Shown here: piece after piece, positions 49,101-62,039 of the stretch
How positions within the stretch are numbered: the first letter of the stretch is position 1
Layout of the letters: each line of letters begins with the position of its first letter
Source of the DNA: Auanema rhodensis
Lineage: Eukaryota; Nematoda; Chromadorea; Rhabditida; Rhabditidae
Length of the DNA: 64,000 nucleotides
Assembly: GCA_964057225.1 (NCBI GenBank)
Contig: OZ059900.1
Coordinates: 2,986,501 to 3,050,500, forward strand
Direction: 5' to 3'
Made by a program: the position numbers and the translations under genes
The notes under the pieces: generated by a model
What the model was told of the DNA's origin: nothing
Seen by the model: the letters and a program-made list of their open reading frames with translations, nothing else
Database searches by the model: none

Positions 49101-52100
49101 TATACTCACCGATTTTTGGTACAAAATCTGTAATACTCGTAAATTTTGATCATATTCGTTAAGATTTGAGAATCAAACATACAATACACAAAATCAGTCT
49201 ATTTTTATGAGCTTGCACTGATATATATTTATTTTGATCAAAAAAGGTCGAAAATAGAAAGAATTTTTGAAATTTCCGAGTTTTGAGTCTAATTTGGCTA
49301 AATCGCTCATATACATGATCAGAAGCATAGTTTTATTGTCTATGACAACAAAAGTCATCAATTAAACGCTAGTGATGTTTAAATACTGATTTTCGCTCAA
49401 ATAGCATTACTACACTAAGTATGGTCGTTTTTATGCCTTTAACACCATATACTCACCGATTTTTGGTACAAAATCTGTGATACTCGTAAATTTTGATCAT
49501 ATTCGGTGAGATTCGAGAATCAAACACACAATACACGAAATAAGTTTATTTTTACGAGTTTGCACTGATATTTATTCATTTTGATCAAAAAAGGTCGAAA
49601 ATAGAAAGAATTTTTGAAATTTCCGAGTTTTGAGTCTAATTTGGCTAAATCGCTCATATATATGATCAAAAGCATAGTTTTACTGTCTATGATAACAAAA
49701 GTCTTCAAATATACACTAATAATGTGTAAATCACTGAATTTCACTCAAATAGCATTACTACACTAAGTATGGTCGTTTTTATGCCTTTAACACCATATAC
49801 TCACCGATTTTTGGTACAAAATCTGTGATACTCGTAAATTTTGATCATATTCGGTGAGATTCGAGAATCAAACACACAATACACGAAATAAGTTTATTTT
49901 TACGAGTTTGCACTGATATTTATTCATTTTGATCAAAAAAGGTCGAAAATAGAAAGAATTTTTGAAATTTCCGAGTTTTGAGTCTAATTTGGCTAAATCG
50001 CTCATATATATGATCAAAAGCATAGTTTTATTGTCTATGACAACAAAAGTCATCAATTAAACGCTAGTGATGTTTAAATACTGATTTTCGCTCAAATAGC
50101 ATTACTACACTAAGTATGGTCGTTTTTATGCCTTTAACACCATATACTCACCGATTTTTGGTACAAAATCTGTGATACTCGTAAATTTTGATCATATTCG
50201 GTGAGATTCGAGAATCAAACACACAATGCACGAAATAAGTTTATTTTGACGAGTTTGCACTGATATTTATTCATTTTGATCAAAAAAGGTCGAAAATAGA
50301 AAGAATTTTTGAATTTTCCGAGTTTTGAGTCTAATTTGGCTAAATCGCTCATATATATGATCAAAAGCATAGTTTTACTGTCTATGATAACAAAAGTCTT
50401 CAAATATACACTAATAATGTGTAAATCACTGAATTTCACTCAAATAGCATTACTACACTAAGTATGGTCGTTTTTATGCCTTTAACACCATATACTCACC
50501 GATTTTTGGTACAAAATCTGTAATACTCGTAAATTTTGATCATATTCGTTAAGATTTGAGAATCAAACATACAATACACAAAATCAGTCTATTTTTATGA
50601 GCTTGCACTGATATATATTTATTTTGATCAAAAAAGGTCGAAAATAGAAAGAATTTTTGAAATTTCCGAGTTTTGAGTCTAATTTGGCTAAATCGCTCAT
50701 ATACATGATCAGAAGCATAGTTTTATTGTCTATGACAACAAAAGTCATCAATTAAACGCTAGTGATGTTTAAATACTGATTTTCGCTCAAATAGCATTAC
50801 TACACTAAGTATGGTCGTTTTTATGCCTTTAACACCATATACTCACCGATTTTTGGTACAAAATCTGTGATACTCGTAAATTTTGATCATATTCGGTGAG
50901 ATTCGAGAATCAAACACACAATACACGAAATAAGTTTATTTTTACGAGTTTGCACTGATATTTATTCATTTTGATCAAAAAAGGTCGAAAATAGAAAGAA
51001 TTTTTGAAATTTCCGAGTTTTGAGTCTAATTTGGCTAAATCGCTCATATATATGATCAAAAGCATAGTTTTACTGTCTATGATAACAAAAGTCTTCAAAT
51101 ATACACTAATAATGTGTAAATCACTGAATTTCACTCAAATAGCATTACTACACTAAGTATGGTCGTTTTTATGCCTTTAACACCATATACTCACCGATTT
51201 TTGGTACAAAATCTGTGATACTCGTAAATTTTGATCATATTCGGTGAGATTCGAGAATCAAACACACAATACACGAAATAAGTTTATTTTTACGAGTTTG
51301 CACTGATATTTATTCATTTTGATCAAAAAAGGTCGAAAATAGAAAGAATTTTTGAAATTTCCGAGTTTTGAGTCTAATTTGGCTAAATCGCTCATATATA
51401 TGATCAAAAGCATAGTTTTATTGTCTATGACAACAAAAGTCATCAATTAAACGCTAGTGATGTTTAAATACTGATTTTCGCTCAAATAGCATTACTACAC
51501 TAAGTATGGTCGTTTTTATGCCTTTAACACCATATACTCACCGATTTTTGGTACAAAATCTGTGATACTCGTAAATTTTGATCATATTCGGTGAGATTCG
51601 AGAATCAAACACACAATGCACGAAATAAGTTTATTTTGACGAGTTTGCACTGATATTTATTCATTTTGATCAAAAAAGGTCGAAAATAGAAAGAATTTTT
51701 GAATTTTCCGAGTTTTGAGTCCAATTGGGCTAAATCGCTCATATATATGATCAAAAGCATAGTTTTACTGTCTATGATAACAAAAGTCTTCAAATCTACA
51801 CTAATAATGTGTAAATCACTGAATTTCACTCAAATAGCATTACTACACTAAGTATGGTCGTTTTTATGCCTTTAACACCATATACTCACCGATTTTTGGT
51901 ACAAAATCTGTGATACTCGTAAATTTTGATCATATTCGGTGAGATTCGAGAATCAAACACACAATACACGAAATAAGTTTGTTTTTACGAGTTTGCACTG
52001 ATATTTATTCATTTTGATCAAAAAAGGTCGAAAATAGAAAGAATTTTTGAAATTTCCGAGTTTTGAGTCTAATTTGGCTAAATCGCTCATATATATGATC

Positions 52101-52299
52101 AAAAGCATAGTTTTATTGTCTATGACAACAAAAGTCATCAATTAAACGCTAGTGATGTTTAAATACTGATTTTCGCTCAAATAGCATTACTACACTAAGT
52201 ATGGTCGTTTTTATGCCTTTAACACCATATACTCACCGATTTTTGGTACAAAATCTGTGATACTCGTAAATTTTGATCATATTCGGTGAGATTCGAGAA
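40137..52299. repeat. Central mosaic, right part with 3.8 kb repeats
   Basis: The order from 40137 is A' D D A D, then B D A D A D A C D A G A' (41874-46044), B D D A D A C D A G (46045-49519), C D A G C D A D. The two B-led segments align with one A monomer more in the first. Matching points are 3823 bp apart: 42917 and 46740 (gtttgttttta), 43959 and 47782 (A with gcatt), 45002 and 48825 (gatcgaaagc). The stretch 50563-52299 repeats the plan of 31591-33327. Confidence 0.85.
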
Positions 52300-55200
52300 T
52301 CAAACACACAATGCACGAAATAAGTTTATTTTGACGAGTTTGCACTGATATTTATTCATTTTGATCAAAAAAGGTCGAAAATAGAAAGAATTTTTGAATT
52401 TTCCGAGTTTTGAGTCCAATTGGGCTAAATCGCTCATATATATGATCAAAAGCATAGTTTTACTGTCTATGATAACAAAAGTCTTCAAATATACACTAAT
52501 GATGTGTAAATCACTGAATTTCACTCAAATAGCTTTACTACACTAAGTATGGTCGTTTTTATGCCTTTAACACCATATACTCACCGATTTTTGGTACAAA
52601 ATCTGTAATACTCGTAAATTTTGATCATATTCGTTAAGATTTGAGAATCAAACATACAATACACAAAATCAGTCTATTTTTATGAGCTTGCACTGATATA
52701 TATTCATTTTGATCAAAAAAGGTCGAAAATAGAAAGAATTTTTGAAATTTCCGAGTTTTGAGTCTAATTTGGCTAAATCGCTCATATATATGATCAAAAG
52801 CATAGTTTTACTGTCTATGATAACAAAAGTCTTCAAATATACACTAATAATGTGTAAATCACTGAATTTCACTCAAATAGCTTTACTACACTAAGTATGG
52901 TCGTTTTTATGCCTTTAACACCATATACTCACCGATTTTTGGTACAAAATCTGTGATACTCGTAAATTTTGATCATATTCGGTGAGATTCGAGAATCAAA
53001 CACACAATACACGAAATAAGTTTATTTTTACGAGTTTGCACTGATATTTATTCATTTTGATCAAAAAAGGTCGAAAATAGAAAGAATTTTTGAAATTTCC
53101 GAGTTTTGAGTCTAATTTGGCTAAATCGCTTATATATATGATCAAAAGCATAGTTTTACTGTCTATGATAACAAAAGTCTTCAAATATACACTAATAATG
53201 TGTAAATCACTGAATTTCACTCAAATAGCATTACTACACTAAGTATGGTCGTTTTTATGCCTTTAACACCATATACTCACCGATTTTTGGTACAAAATCT
53301 GTGATACTCGTAAATTTTGATCATATTCGGTGAGATTCGAGAATCAAACACACAATGCACGAAATAAGTTTATTTTGACGAGTTTGCACTGATATTTATT
53401 CATTTTGATCAAAAAAGGTCGAAAATAGAAAGAATTTTTTAATTTTCCGAGTTTTGAGTCCAATTGGGCTAAATCGCTCATATATATGATCAAAAGCATA
53501 GTTTTACTGTCTATTATAACAAAAGTCTTCAAATATACACTAATGATGTGTAAATCACTGAATTTCACTCAAATAGCTTTACTACACTAAGTATGGTCGT
53601 TTTTATGCCTTTAACACCATATACTCACCGATTTTTGGTACAAAATCTGTAATACTCGTAAATTTTGATCATATTCGTTAAGATTTGAGAATCAAACATA
53701 CAATACACAAAATCAGTCTATTTTTATGAGCTTGCACTGATATATATTCATTTTGATCAAAAAAGGTCGAAAATAGAAAGAATTTTTGAAATTTACGAGT
53801 TTTGAGTCTAATTTGGCTAAATCGCTCATATATATGATCAGAAGCATAGTTTTATTGTCTATGACAACGAAAGTCATTAATTAAACACTAATGATGTTTA
53901 AATCACTAAATTTCGCTCAAATAGCATTACTACACTAAGTATGGTCGTTTTTATGCCTTTAACACCATATACTCACCGATTTTTGGTACAAAATCTGTGA
54001 TACTCGTAAATTTTGATCATATTCGGTGAGATTCGAGAATCAAACACACAATACACAAAATAAGTTTATTTTTACGAGTTTGCACTGATATTTATTTATT
54101 TTGATCAAAAAAGGTCGAAAATAGAAAGAATTTTTGAAATTTCCGAGTTTTGAGTCTAATTTGGCTAAATCGCTCATATATAATATCAAAAGCATAGTTT
54201 TATTGTCTATGACAACAAAAGTCATCAATTAAACGCTAGTGATGTTTAAATACTGATTTTCGCTCAAATAGCATTACTACACTAAGTATGGTCGTTTTTA
54301 TGCCTTTAACACCATATACTCACCGATTTTTGGTACAAAATCTGTGATACTCGTAAATTTTGATCATATTCGGTGAGATTCGAGAATCAAACACACAATA
54401 CACGAAATAAGTTTATTTTTACGAGTTTGCACTGATATTTATTCATTTTGATCAAAAAAGGTCGAAAATAGAAAGAATTTTTGAAATTTCCGAGTTTTGA
54501 GTCTAATTTGGCTAAATCGCTCATATATATGATCAAAAGCATAGTTTTATTGTCTATGACAACAAAAGTCATCAATTAAACGCTAGTGATGTTTAAATAC
54601 TGAATTTCGCTCAAATAGCATTACTACACTAAGTATGGTCGTTTTTATGCCTTTAACACCATATACTCACCGATTTTTGGTACAAAATCTGTAATACTCG
54701 TAAATTTTGATCATATTCGTTAAGATTTGAGAATCAAACATACAATACACAAAATCAGTCAATTTTTATGAGCGTGCACTGATATATATTCATTTTGATC
54801 AAAAAAGGTCGAAAATAGAAAGAATTTTTGAAATTTACGAGTTTTGAGTCTAATTTGGCTAAATCGCTCATATATATGATCAGAAGCATAGTTTTATTGT
54901 CTATGACAACGAAAGTCATTAATTAAACACTAATGATGTTTAAATCACTAAATTTCGCTCAAATAGCATTACTACACTAAGTATGGTCGTTTTTATGCCT
55001 TTAACACCATATACTCACCGATTTTTGGTACAAAATCTGTAATACTCGTAAATTTTGATCATATTCGGTGAGATTCGAGAATCAAACACACAATACACGA
55101 AATAAGTTTATTTTGACGAGTTTGCACTGATATTTATTCATTTTGATCAAAAAAGGTCGAAAATAGAAAGAATTTTTGAATTTTCCGAGTTTTGAGTCCA

Positions 55201-58200
55201 ATTGGGCTAAATCGCTCATATATATGATCAAAAGCATAGTTTTACTGTCTATGATAACAAAAGTCTTCAAATATACACTAATGATGTGTAAATCACTGAA
55301 TTTCACTCAAATAGCTTTACTACACTAAGTATGGTCGTTTTTATGCCTTTAACACCATATACTCACTGATTTTTGGTACAAAATCTGTGATACTCGTAAA
55401 TTTTGATCATATTCGGTGAGATTCGAGAATCAAACATACAATACACAAAATCAGTCTATTTTTATGAGCTTGCACTGATATATATTCATTTTGATCAAAA
55501 AAGGTCGAAAATAGAAAGAATTTTTGAAATTTACGAGTTTTGAGTCTAATTTGGCTAAATCGTTCATATATATGATCAGAAGCATAGTTTTATTGTCTAT
55601 GACAACGAAAGTCATTAATTAAACACTAATGATGTTTAAATCACTAAATTTCGCTCAAATAGCATTACTACACTAAGTATGGTCGTTTTTATGCCTTTAA
55701 CACCATATACTCACCGATTTTTGGTACAAAATCTGTAATACTCGTAAATTTTGATCATATTCGGTGAGATTCGAGAATCAAACACACAATACACGAAATA
55801 AGTTTATTTTGACGAGTTTGCACTGATATTTATTCAATTTGATCAAAAAAGGTCGAAAATAGAAAGAATTTTTGAATTTTCCGAGTTTTGAGTCCAATTG
55901 GGCTAAATCGCTCATATATATGATCAAAAGCATAGTTTTACTGTCTATGATAACAAAAGTCTTCAAATATACACTAATGATGTGTAAATCACTGAATTTC
56001 ACTCAAATAGCATTACTACACTAAGTATGATCGTTTTTATGCCTTTAACACCATATACTCACCGATTTTTGGTACAAAATCTGTGATACTCGTAAATTTT
56101 GATCATATTCGGTGAGATTCGAGAATCAAACACACAATACACGAAATAAGTTTATTTTTACGAGTTTGCACTGATATTTATTCATTTTGATCAAAAAAGG
56201 TCGAAAATAGAAAGAATTTTTGAAATTTCCGAGTTTTGAGTCTAATTTGGCTAAATCGCTCATATATATGATCAAAAGCATAGTTTTATTGTCTATGACA
56301 ACAAAAGTCATCAATTAAACGCTAGTGATGTTTAAATACTGAATTTCGCTCAAATAGCATTACTACACTAAGTATGGTCGTTTTTATGCCTTTAACACCA
56401 TATACTCACCGATTTTTGGTACAAAATCTGTGATACTCGTAAATTTTGATCATATTCGGTGAGATTCGAGAATCAAACACACAATGCACGAAATAAGTTT
56501 ATTTTGACGAGTTTGCACTGATATTTATTCATTTTGATCAAAAAAGGTCGAAAATAGAAAGAATTTTTGAATTTTCCGAGTTTTGAGTCCAATTGGGCTA
56601 AATCGCTCATATATATGATCAAAAGCATAGTTTTACTGTCTATGATAACAAAAGTCTTCAAATATACACTAATGATGTGTAAATCACTGAATTTCACTCA
56701 AATAGCTTTACTACACTAAGTATGGTCGTTTTTATGCCTTTAACACCATATACTCACCGATTTTTGGTACAAAATCTGTAATACTCGTAAATTTTGATCA
56801 TATTCGTTAAGATTTGAGAATCAAACATACAATACACAAAATCAGTCTATTTTTATGAGCTTGCACTGATATATATTCATTTTGATCAAAAAAGGTCAAA
56901 AATAGAAAGAATTTTTGAAATTTCCGAGTTTTGAGTCTAATTTGGCTAAATCGCTCATATATATGATCAAAAGCATAGTTTTACTGTCTATGATAACAAA
57001 AGTCTTCAAATATACACTAATAATGTGTAAATCACTGAATTTCACTCAAATAGCTTTACTACACTAAGTATGGTCGTTTTTATGCCTTTAACACCATATA
57101 CTCACCGATTTTTGGTACAAAATCTGTGATACTCGTAAATTTTGATCATATTCGGTGAGATTCGAGAATCAAACATACAATACACAAAATCAGTCTATTT
57201 TTATGAGCTTGCACTGATATATATTCATTTTGATCAAAAAAGGTCGAAAATAGAAAGAATTTTTGAAATTTACGAGTTTTGAGTCTAATTTGGCTAAATC
57301 GCTCATATATATGATCAGAAGCATAGTTTTATTGTCTATGACAACGAAAGTCATTAATTAAACACTAATGATGTTTAAATCACTAAATTTCGCTCAAATA
57401 GCATTACTACACTAAGTATGGTCGTTTTTATGCCTTTAACACCATATACTCACCGATTTTTGGTACAAAATCTGTAATACTCGTAAATTTTGATCATATT
57501 CGTTAAGATTTGAGAATCAAACATACAATACACAAAATCAGTCTATTTTTATGAGCTTGCACTGATATATATTCATTTTGATTAAAAAAGGTCGAAAATA
57601 GAAAGAATTTTTGAAATTTACGAGTTTTGAATCTAATTTGGCTAAATCGCTCATATATATGATCAAAAGCATAGTTTTACTGTCTATGATAACAAAAGTC
57701 TTCAAATATACACTAATAATGATTTAATCACTGAATTTCACTCAAATAGCATTACTACACTAAGTATGGTCGTTTTTATGCCTTTAACACCATATACTCA
57801 CCGATTTTTGGTACAAAATCTGTGATACTCGTAAATTTTGATCATATTCGGTGAGATTCGAGAATCAAACACACAATACACGAAATAAGTTTATTTTTAC
57901 GAGTTTGCACTGATATTTATTCATTTTGATCAAAAAAGGTCGAAAATAGAAAGAATTTTTGAAATTTCCGAGTTTTGAGTCTAATTTGGCTAAATCGCTC
58001 ATATATATGATCAAAAGCATAGTTTTACTGTCTATGATAACAAAAGTCTTCAAATATACACTAATAATGTGTAAATCACTGAATTTCACTCAAATAGCTT
58101 TACTACACTAAGTATGGTCGTTTTTATGCCTTTAACACCATATACTCACCGATTTTTGGTACAAAATCTGTGATACTCGTAAATTTTGATCATATTCGGT

Positions 58201-58908
58201 GAGATTCGAGAATCAAACATACAAAACACAAAATCAGTCTATTTTTATGAGCTTGCACTGATATATATTCATTTTGATCAAAAAAGGTCGAAAATAGAAA
58301 GAATTTTTGAAATTTACGAGTTTTGAGTCTAATTTGGCTAAATCGCTCATATATATGATCAGAAGCATAGTTTTATTGTCTATGACAACGAAAGTCATTA
58401 ATTAAACACTAATGATGTTTAAATCACTAAATTTCGCTCAAATAGCATTACTACACTAAGTATGGTCGTTTTTATGCCTTTAACACCATATACTCACCGA
58501 TTTTTGGTACAAAATCTGTAATACTCGTAAATTTTGATCATATTCGTTAAGATTTGAGAATCAAACATACAATACACAAAATCAGTCTATTTTTATGAGC
58601 TTGCACTGATATATATTCATTTTGATCAAAAAAGGTCGAAAATGGAAAGAATTTTTGAAATTTACGAGTTTTGAATCTAATTTGGCTAAATCGCTCATAT
58701 ATATGATCAAAAGCATAGTTTTTCTGTCTATGATAACAAAAGTCTTCAAATATACACTAGTAATGTGTAAATCACTGAATTTCACTCAAATAGCATTACT
58801 ACACTAAGTATGGTCGTTTTTATGCCTTTAACACCATATACTCACCGATTTTTGGTACAAAATCTGTGATACTCGTAAATTTTGATCATATTCGGTGAGA
58901 TTCCAGAA
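52300..58908. repeat. Diverged right block with classes E and F
   Basis: The order is A B C A E D D E A E A D A B E F C E F. Class E returns at 53692 after about 31 kb without it. Many single-copy changes occur, for example at 53131, 53440, 53515, 54096, 54183, 54761, 54774, 55367, 55563, 55836, 56030, 56898, 57583, 58225, 58644, 58723 and 58760. The change at 58644 (aatggaaag) removes a plus-strand stop and creates a spurious open frame. Unusual joints (ggtgagattcgagaa into a B-type head) occur at 55430, 57169 and 58213. Confidence 0.85.
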
Positions 58909-59256
58909 TCAAACACACAATACACGAAATAAGTTTATTTTTACGAGTTTGCACTGATATTTATTCATTTTGATCAAAAAAGGTCGAAAATAGAAAGAAT
59001 TTTTGAAATTTCCGAGTTTTGAGTCTAATTTGGCTAAATCGCTCATATATATGATCAAAAGCATAGTTTTACTGTCTATGATAACAAAAGTCTTCAAATA
59101 TACACTAATAATGTGTAAATCACTGAATTTCACTCAAATAGCATTACTACACTAAGTATGGTCGTTTTTATGCCTTTAACACCATATACTCACCGATTTT
59201 TGGTACAAAATCTGTAATACTCGTAAATTTTGATCATATTCGTTAAGATTTGAGAA
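57169..59256. repeat. Two trimers, E F C (1044 bp period)
   Basis: E F C at 57169-58212 is followed by E F C at 58213-59256, each three 348 bp monomers. Both start at an unusual joint where a C-type end meets a B-type head. The second F has lost aatgatttaatc and reads ctagtaatgtg, and ends with gattccagaatc. Another E starts at 59257 but is followed by A. Confidence 0.8.
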
Positions 59257-62039
59257 TCAAACATACAATACACAAAATCAGTCTATTTTTATGAGCTTGC
59301 ACTGATATATATTCATTTTGATCAAAAAAGGTCGAAAATAGAAAGAATTTTTGAAATTTACGAGTTTTGAGTCTAATTTGGCTAAATCGCTCATATATAT
59401 GATCAGAAGCATAGTTTTATTGTCTATGACAACGAAAGTCATTAATTAAACACTAATGATGTTTAAATCACTAAATTTCGCTCAAATAGCATTACTACAC
59501 TAAGTATGGTCGTTTTTATGCCTTTAACACCATATACTCACCGATTTTTGGTACAAAATCTGTAATACTCGTAAATTTTGATCATATTCGGTGAGATTCG
59601 AGAATCAAACACACAATGCACGAAATAAGTTTATTTTGACGAGTTTGCACTGATATTTATTCATTTTGATCAAAAAAGGTCGAAAATAGAAAGAATTTTT
59701 GAATTTTCCGAGTTTTGAGTCCAATTGGGCTAAATCGCTCATATATATGATCAAAAGCATAGTTTTACTGTCTATGATAACAAAAGTCTTCAAATATACA
59801 CTAATGATGTGTAAATCACTGAATTTCACTCAAATAGCTTTACTACACTAAGTATGGTCGTTTTTATGCCTTTAACACCATATACTCACCGATTTTTGGT
59901 ACAAAATCTGTAATACTCGAAAATTTTGATCATATTCGTTAAGATTTGAGAATCAAACATACAATACACAAAATCAGTCTATTTTTATGAGCTTGCACTG
60001 ATATATATTCATTTTGATCAAAAAAGGTCGAAAATAGAAAGAATTTTTGAAATTTCCGAGTTTTGAGTCTAATTTGGCTAAATCGCTCATATATATGATC
60101 AAAAGCATAGTTTTACTGTCTATGATAACAAAAGTCTTCAAATATACACTAATGATGTGTAAATCACTGAATTTCACTCAAATAGCATTACTACACTAAG
60201 TATGGTCGTTTTTATGCCTTTAACACCATATACTCACCGATTTTTGGTACAAAATCTGTGATACTCGTAAATTTTGATCATATTCGGTGAGATTCGAGAA
60301 TCAAACACACAATACACGAAATAAGTTTATTTTTACGAGTTTGCACTGATATTTATTCATTTTGATCAAAAAAGGTCGAAAATAGAAAGAATTTTTGAAA
60401 TTTCCGAGTTTTGAGTCTAATTTGGCTAAATCGCTCATATATATGATCAAAAGCATAGTTTTACTGTCTATGATAACAAAAGTCTTCAAATATACACTAA
60501 TAATGTGTAAATCACTGAATTTCACTCAAATAGCATTACTACACTAAGTATGGTCGTTTTTATGCCTTTAACACCATATACTCACCGATTTTTGGTACAA
60601 AATCTGTGATACTCGTAAATTTTGATCATATTCGGTGAGATTCGAGAATCAAACACACAATACACGAAATAAGTTTATTTTTACGAGTTTGCACTGATAT
60701 TTATTCATTTTGATCAAAAAAGGTCGAAAATAGAAAGAATTTTTGAAATTTCCGAGTTTTGAGTCTAATTTGGCTAAATCGCTCATATATATGATCAAAA
60801 GCATAGTTTTACTGTCTATGATAACAAAAGTCTTCAAATATACACTAATAATGTGTAAATCACTGAATTTCACTCAAATAGCATTACTACACTAAGTATG
60901 GTCGTTTTTATGCCTTTAACACCATATACTCACCGATTTTTGGTACAAAATCTGTGATACTCGTAAATTTTGATCATATTCGGTGAGATTCCAGAATCAA
61001 ACACACAATACACGAAATAAGTTCATTTTTACGAGTTTGCACTGATATTTATTCATTTTGATCAAAAAAGGTCGAAAATAGAAAGAATTTTTGAAATTTC
61101 CGAGTTTTGAGTCTAATTTGGCTAAATCGCTCATATATATGATCAAAAGCATAGTTTTATTGTCTATGACAACAAAAGTCATCAATTAAACGCTAGTGAT
61201 GTTTAAATACTGAATTTCGCTCAAATAGCAATACTACACTAAGTATGGTCGTTTTTATGCCTTTAACACCATATACTCACCGATTTTTGGTACAAAATCT
61301 GTAATACTCGTAAATTTTGATCATATTCGTTAAGATTTGAGAATCAAACATACAATACACAAAATCAGTCTATTTTTATGAGCTTGCACTGATATATATT
61401 CATTTTGATCAAAAAAGGTCGAAAATAGAAAGAATTTTTGAAATTTACGAGTTTTGAGTCTAATTTGGCTAAATCGCTCATATATATGATCAGAAGCATA
61501 GTTTTATTGTCTATGACAACGAAAGTCATTAATTGAACACTAATGATGTTTAAATCACTAAATTTCGCTCAAATAGCATTACTACACTAAGTATGGTCGT
61601 TTTTATGCCTTTAACACCATATACTCACCGATTTTTGGTACAAAATCTGTAATACTCGTAAATTTTGATCATATTCGGTGAGATTCGAGAATCAAACACA
61701 CAATGCACGAAATAAGTTTATTTTGACGAGTTTGCACTGATATTTATTCATTTTGATCAAAAAAGGTCGAAAATAGAAAGAATTTTTGAATTTTCCGAGT
61801 TTTGAGTCCAATTGGGCTAAATCGCTCATATATATGATCAAAAGCATAGTTTTACTGTCTATGATAACAAAAGTCTTCAAATATACACTAATGATGTGTA
61901 AATCACTGAATTTCACTCAAATAGCTTTACTACACTAAGTATGGTCGTTTTTATGCCTTTAACACCATATACTCACCGATTTTTGGTACAAAATCTGTAA
62001 TACTCGTAAATTTTGATCATATTCGTTAAGATTTGAGAA
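58909..62039. repeat. Right block, C E A B C C D E A
   Basis: The pentamer order returns with a doubled C: A B C C D E at 59605-61691, 2087 bp, followed by A. The second C (60649) ends gattccagaatc and the D (60997) carries gcaatactac, markers shared with 6556-9337 in the left block. The A at 59605 ends with the rare actcgaaaattt, also seen at the end of the A at 62388. Confidence 0.82.

Noticed and set aside
58622-58807. Single plus-strand 61-codon frame
   Set aside because: It exists only because a private A-to-G change at 58644 turns a TAG into TGG in one monomer. No other copy has it.
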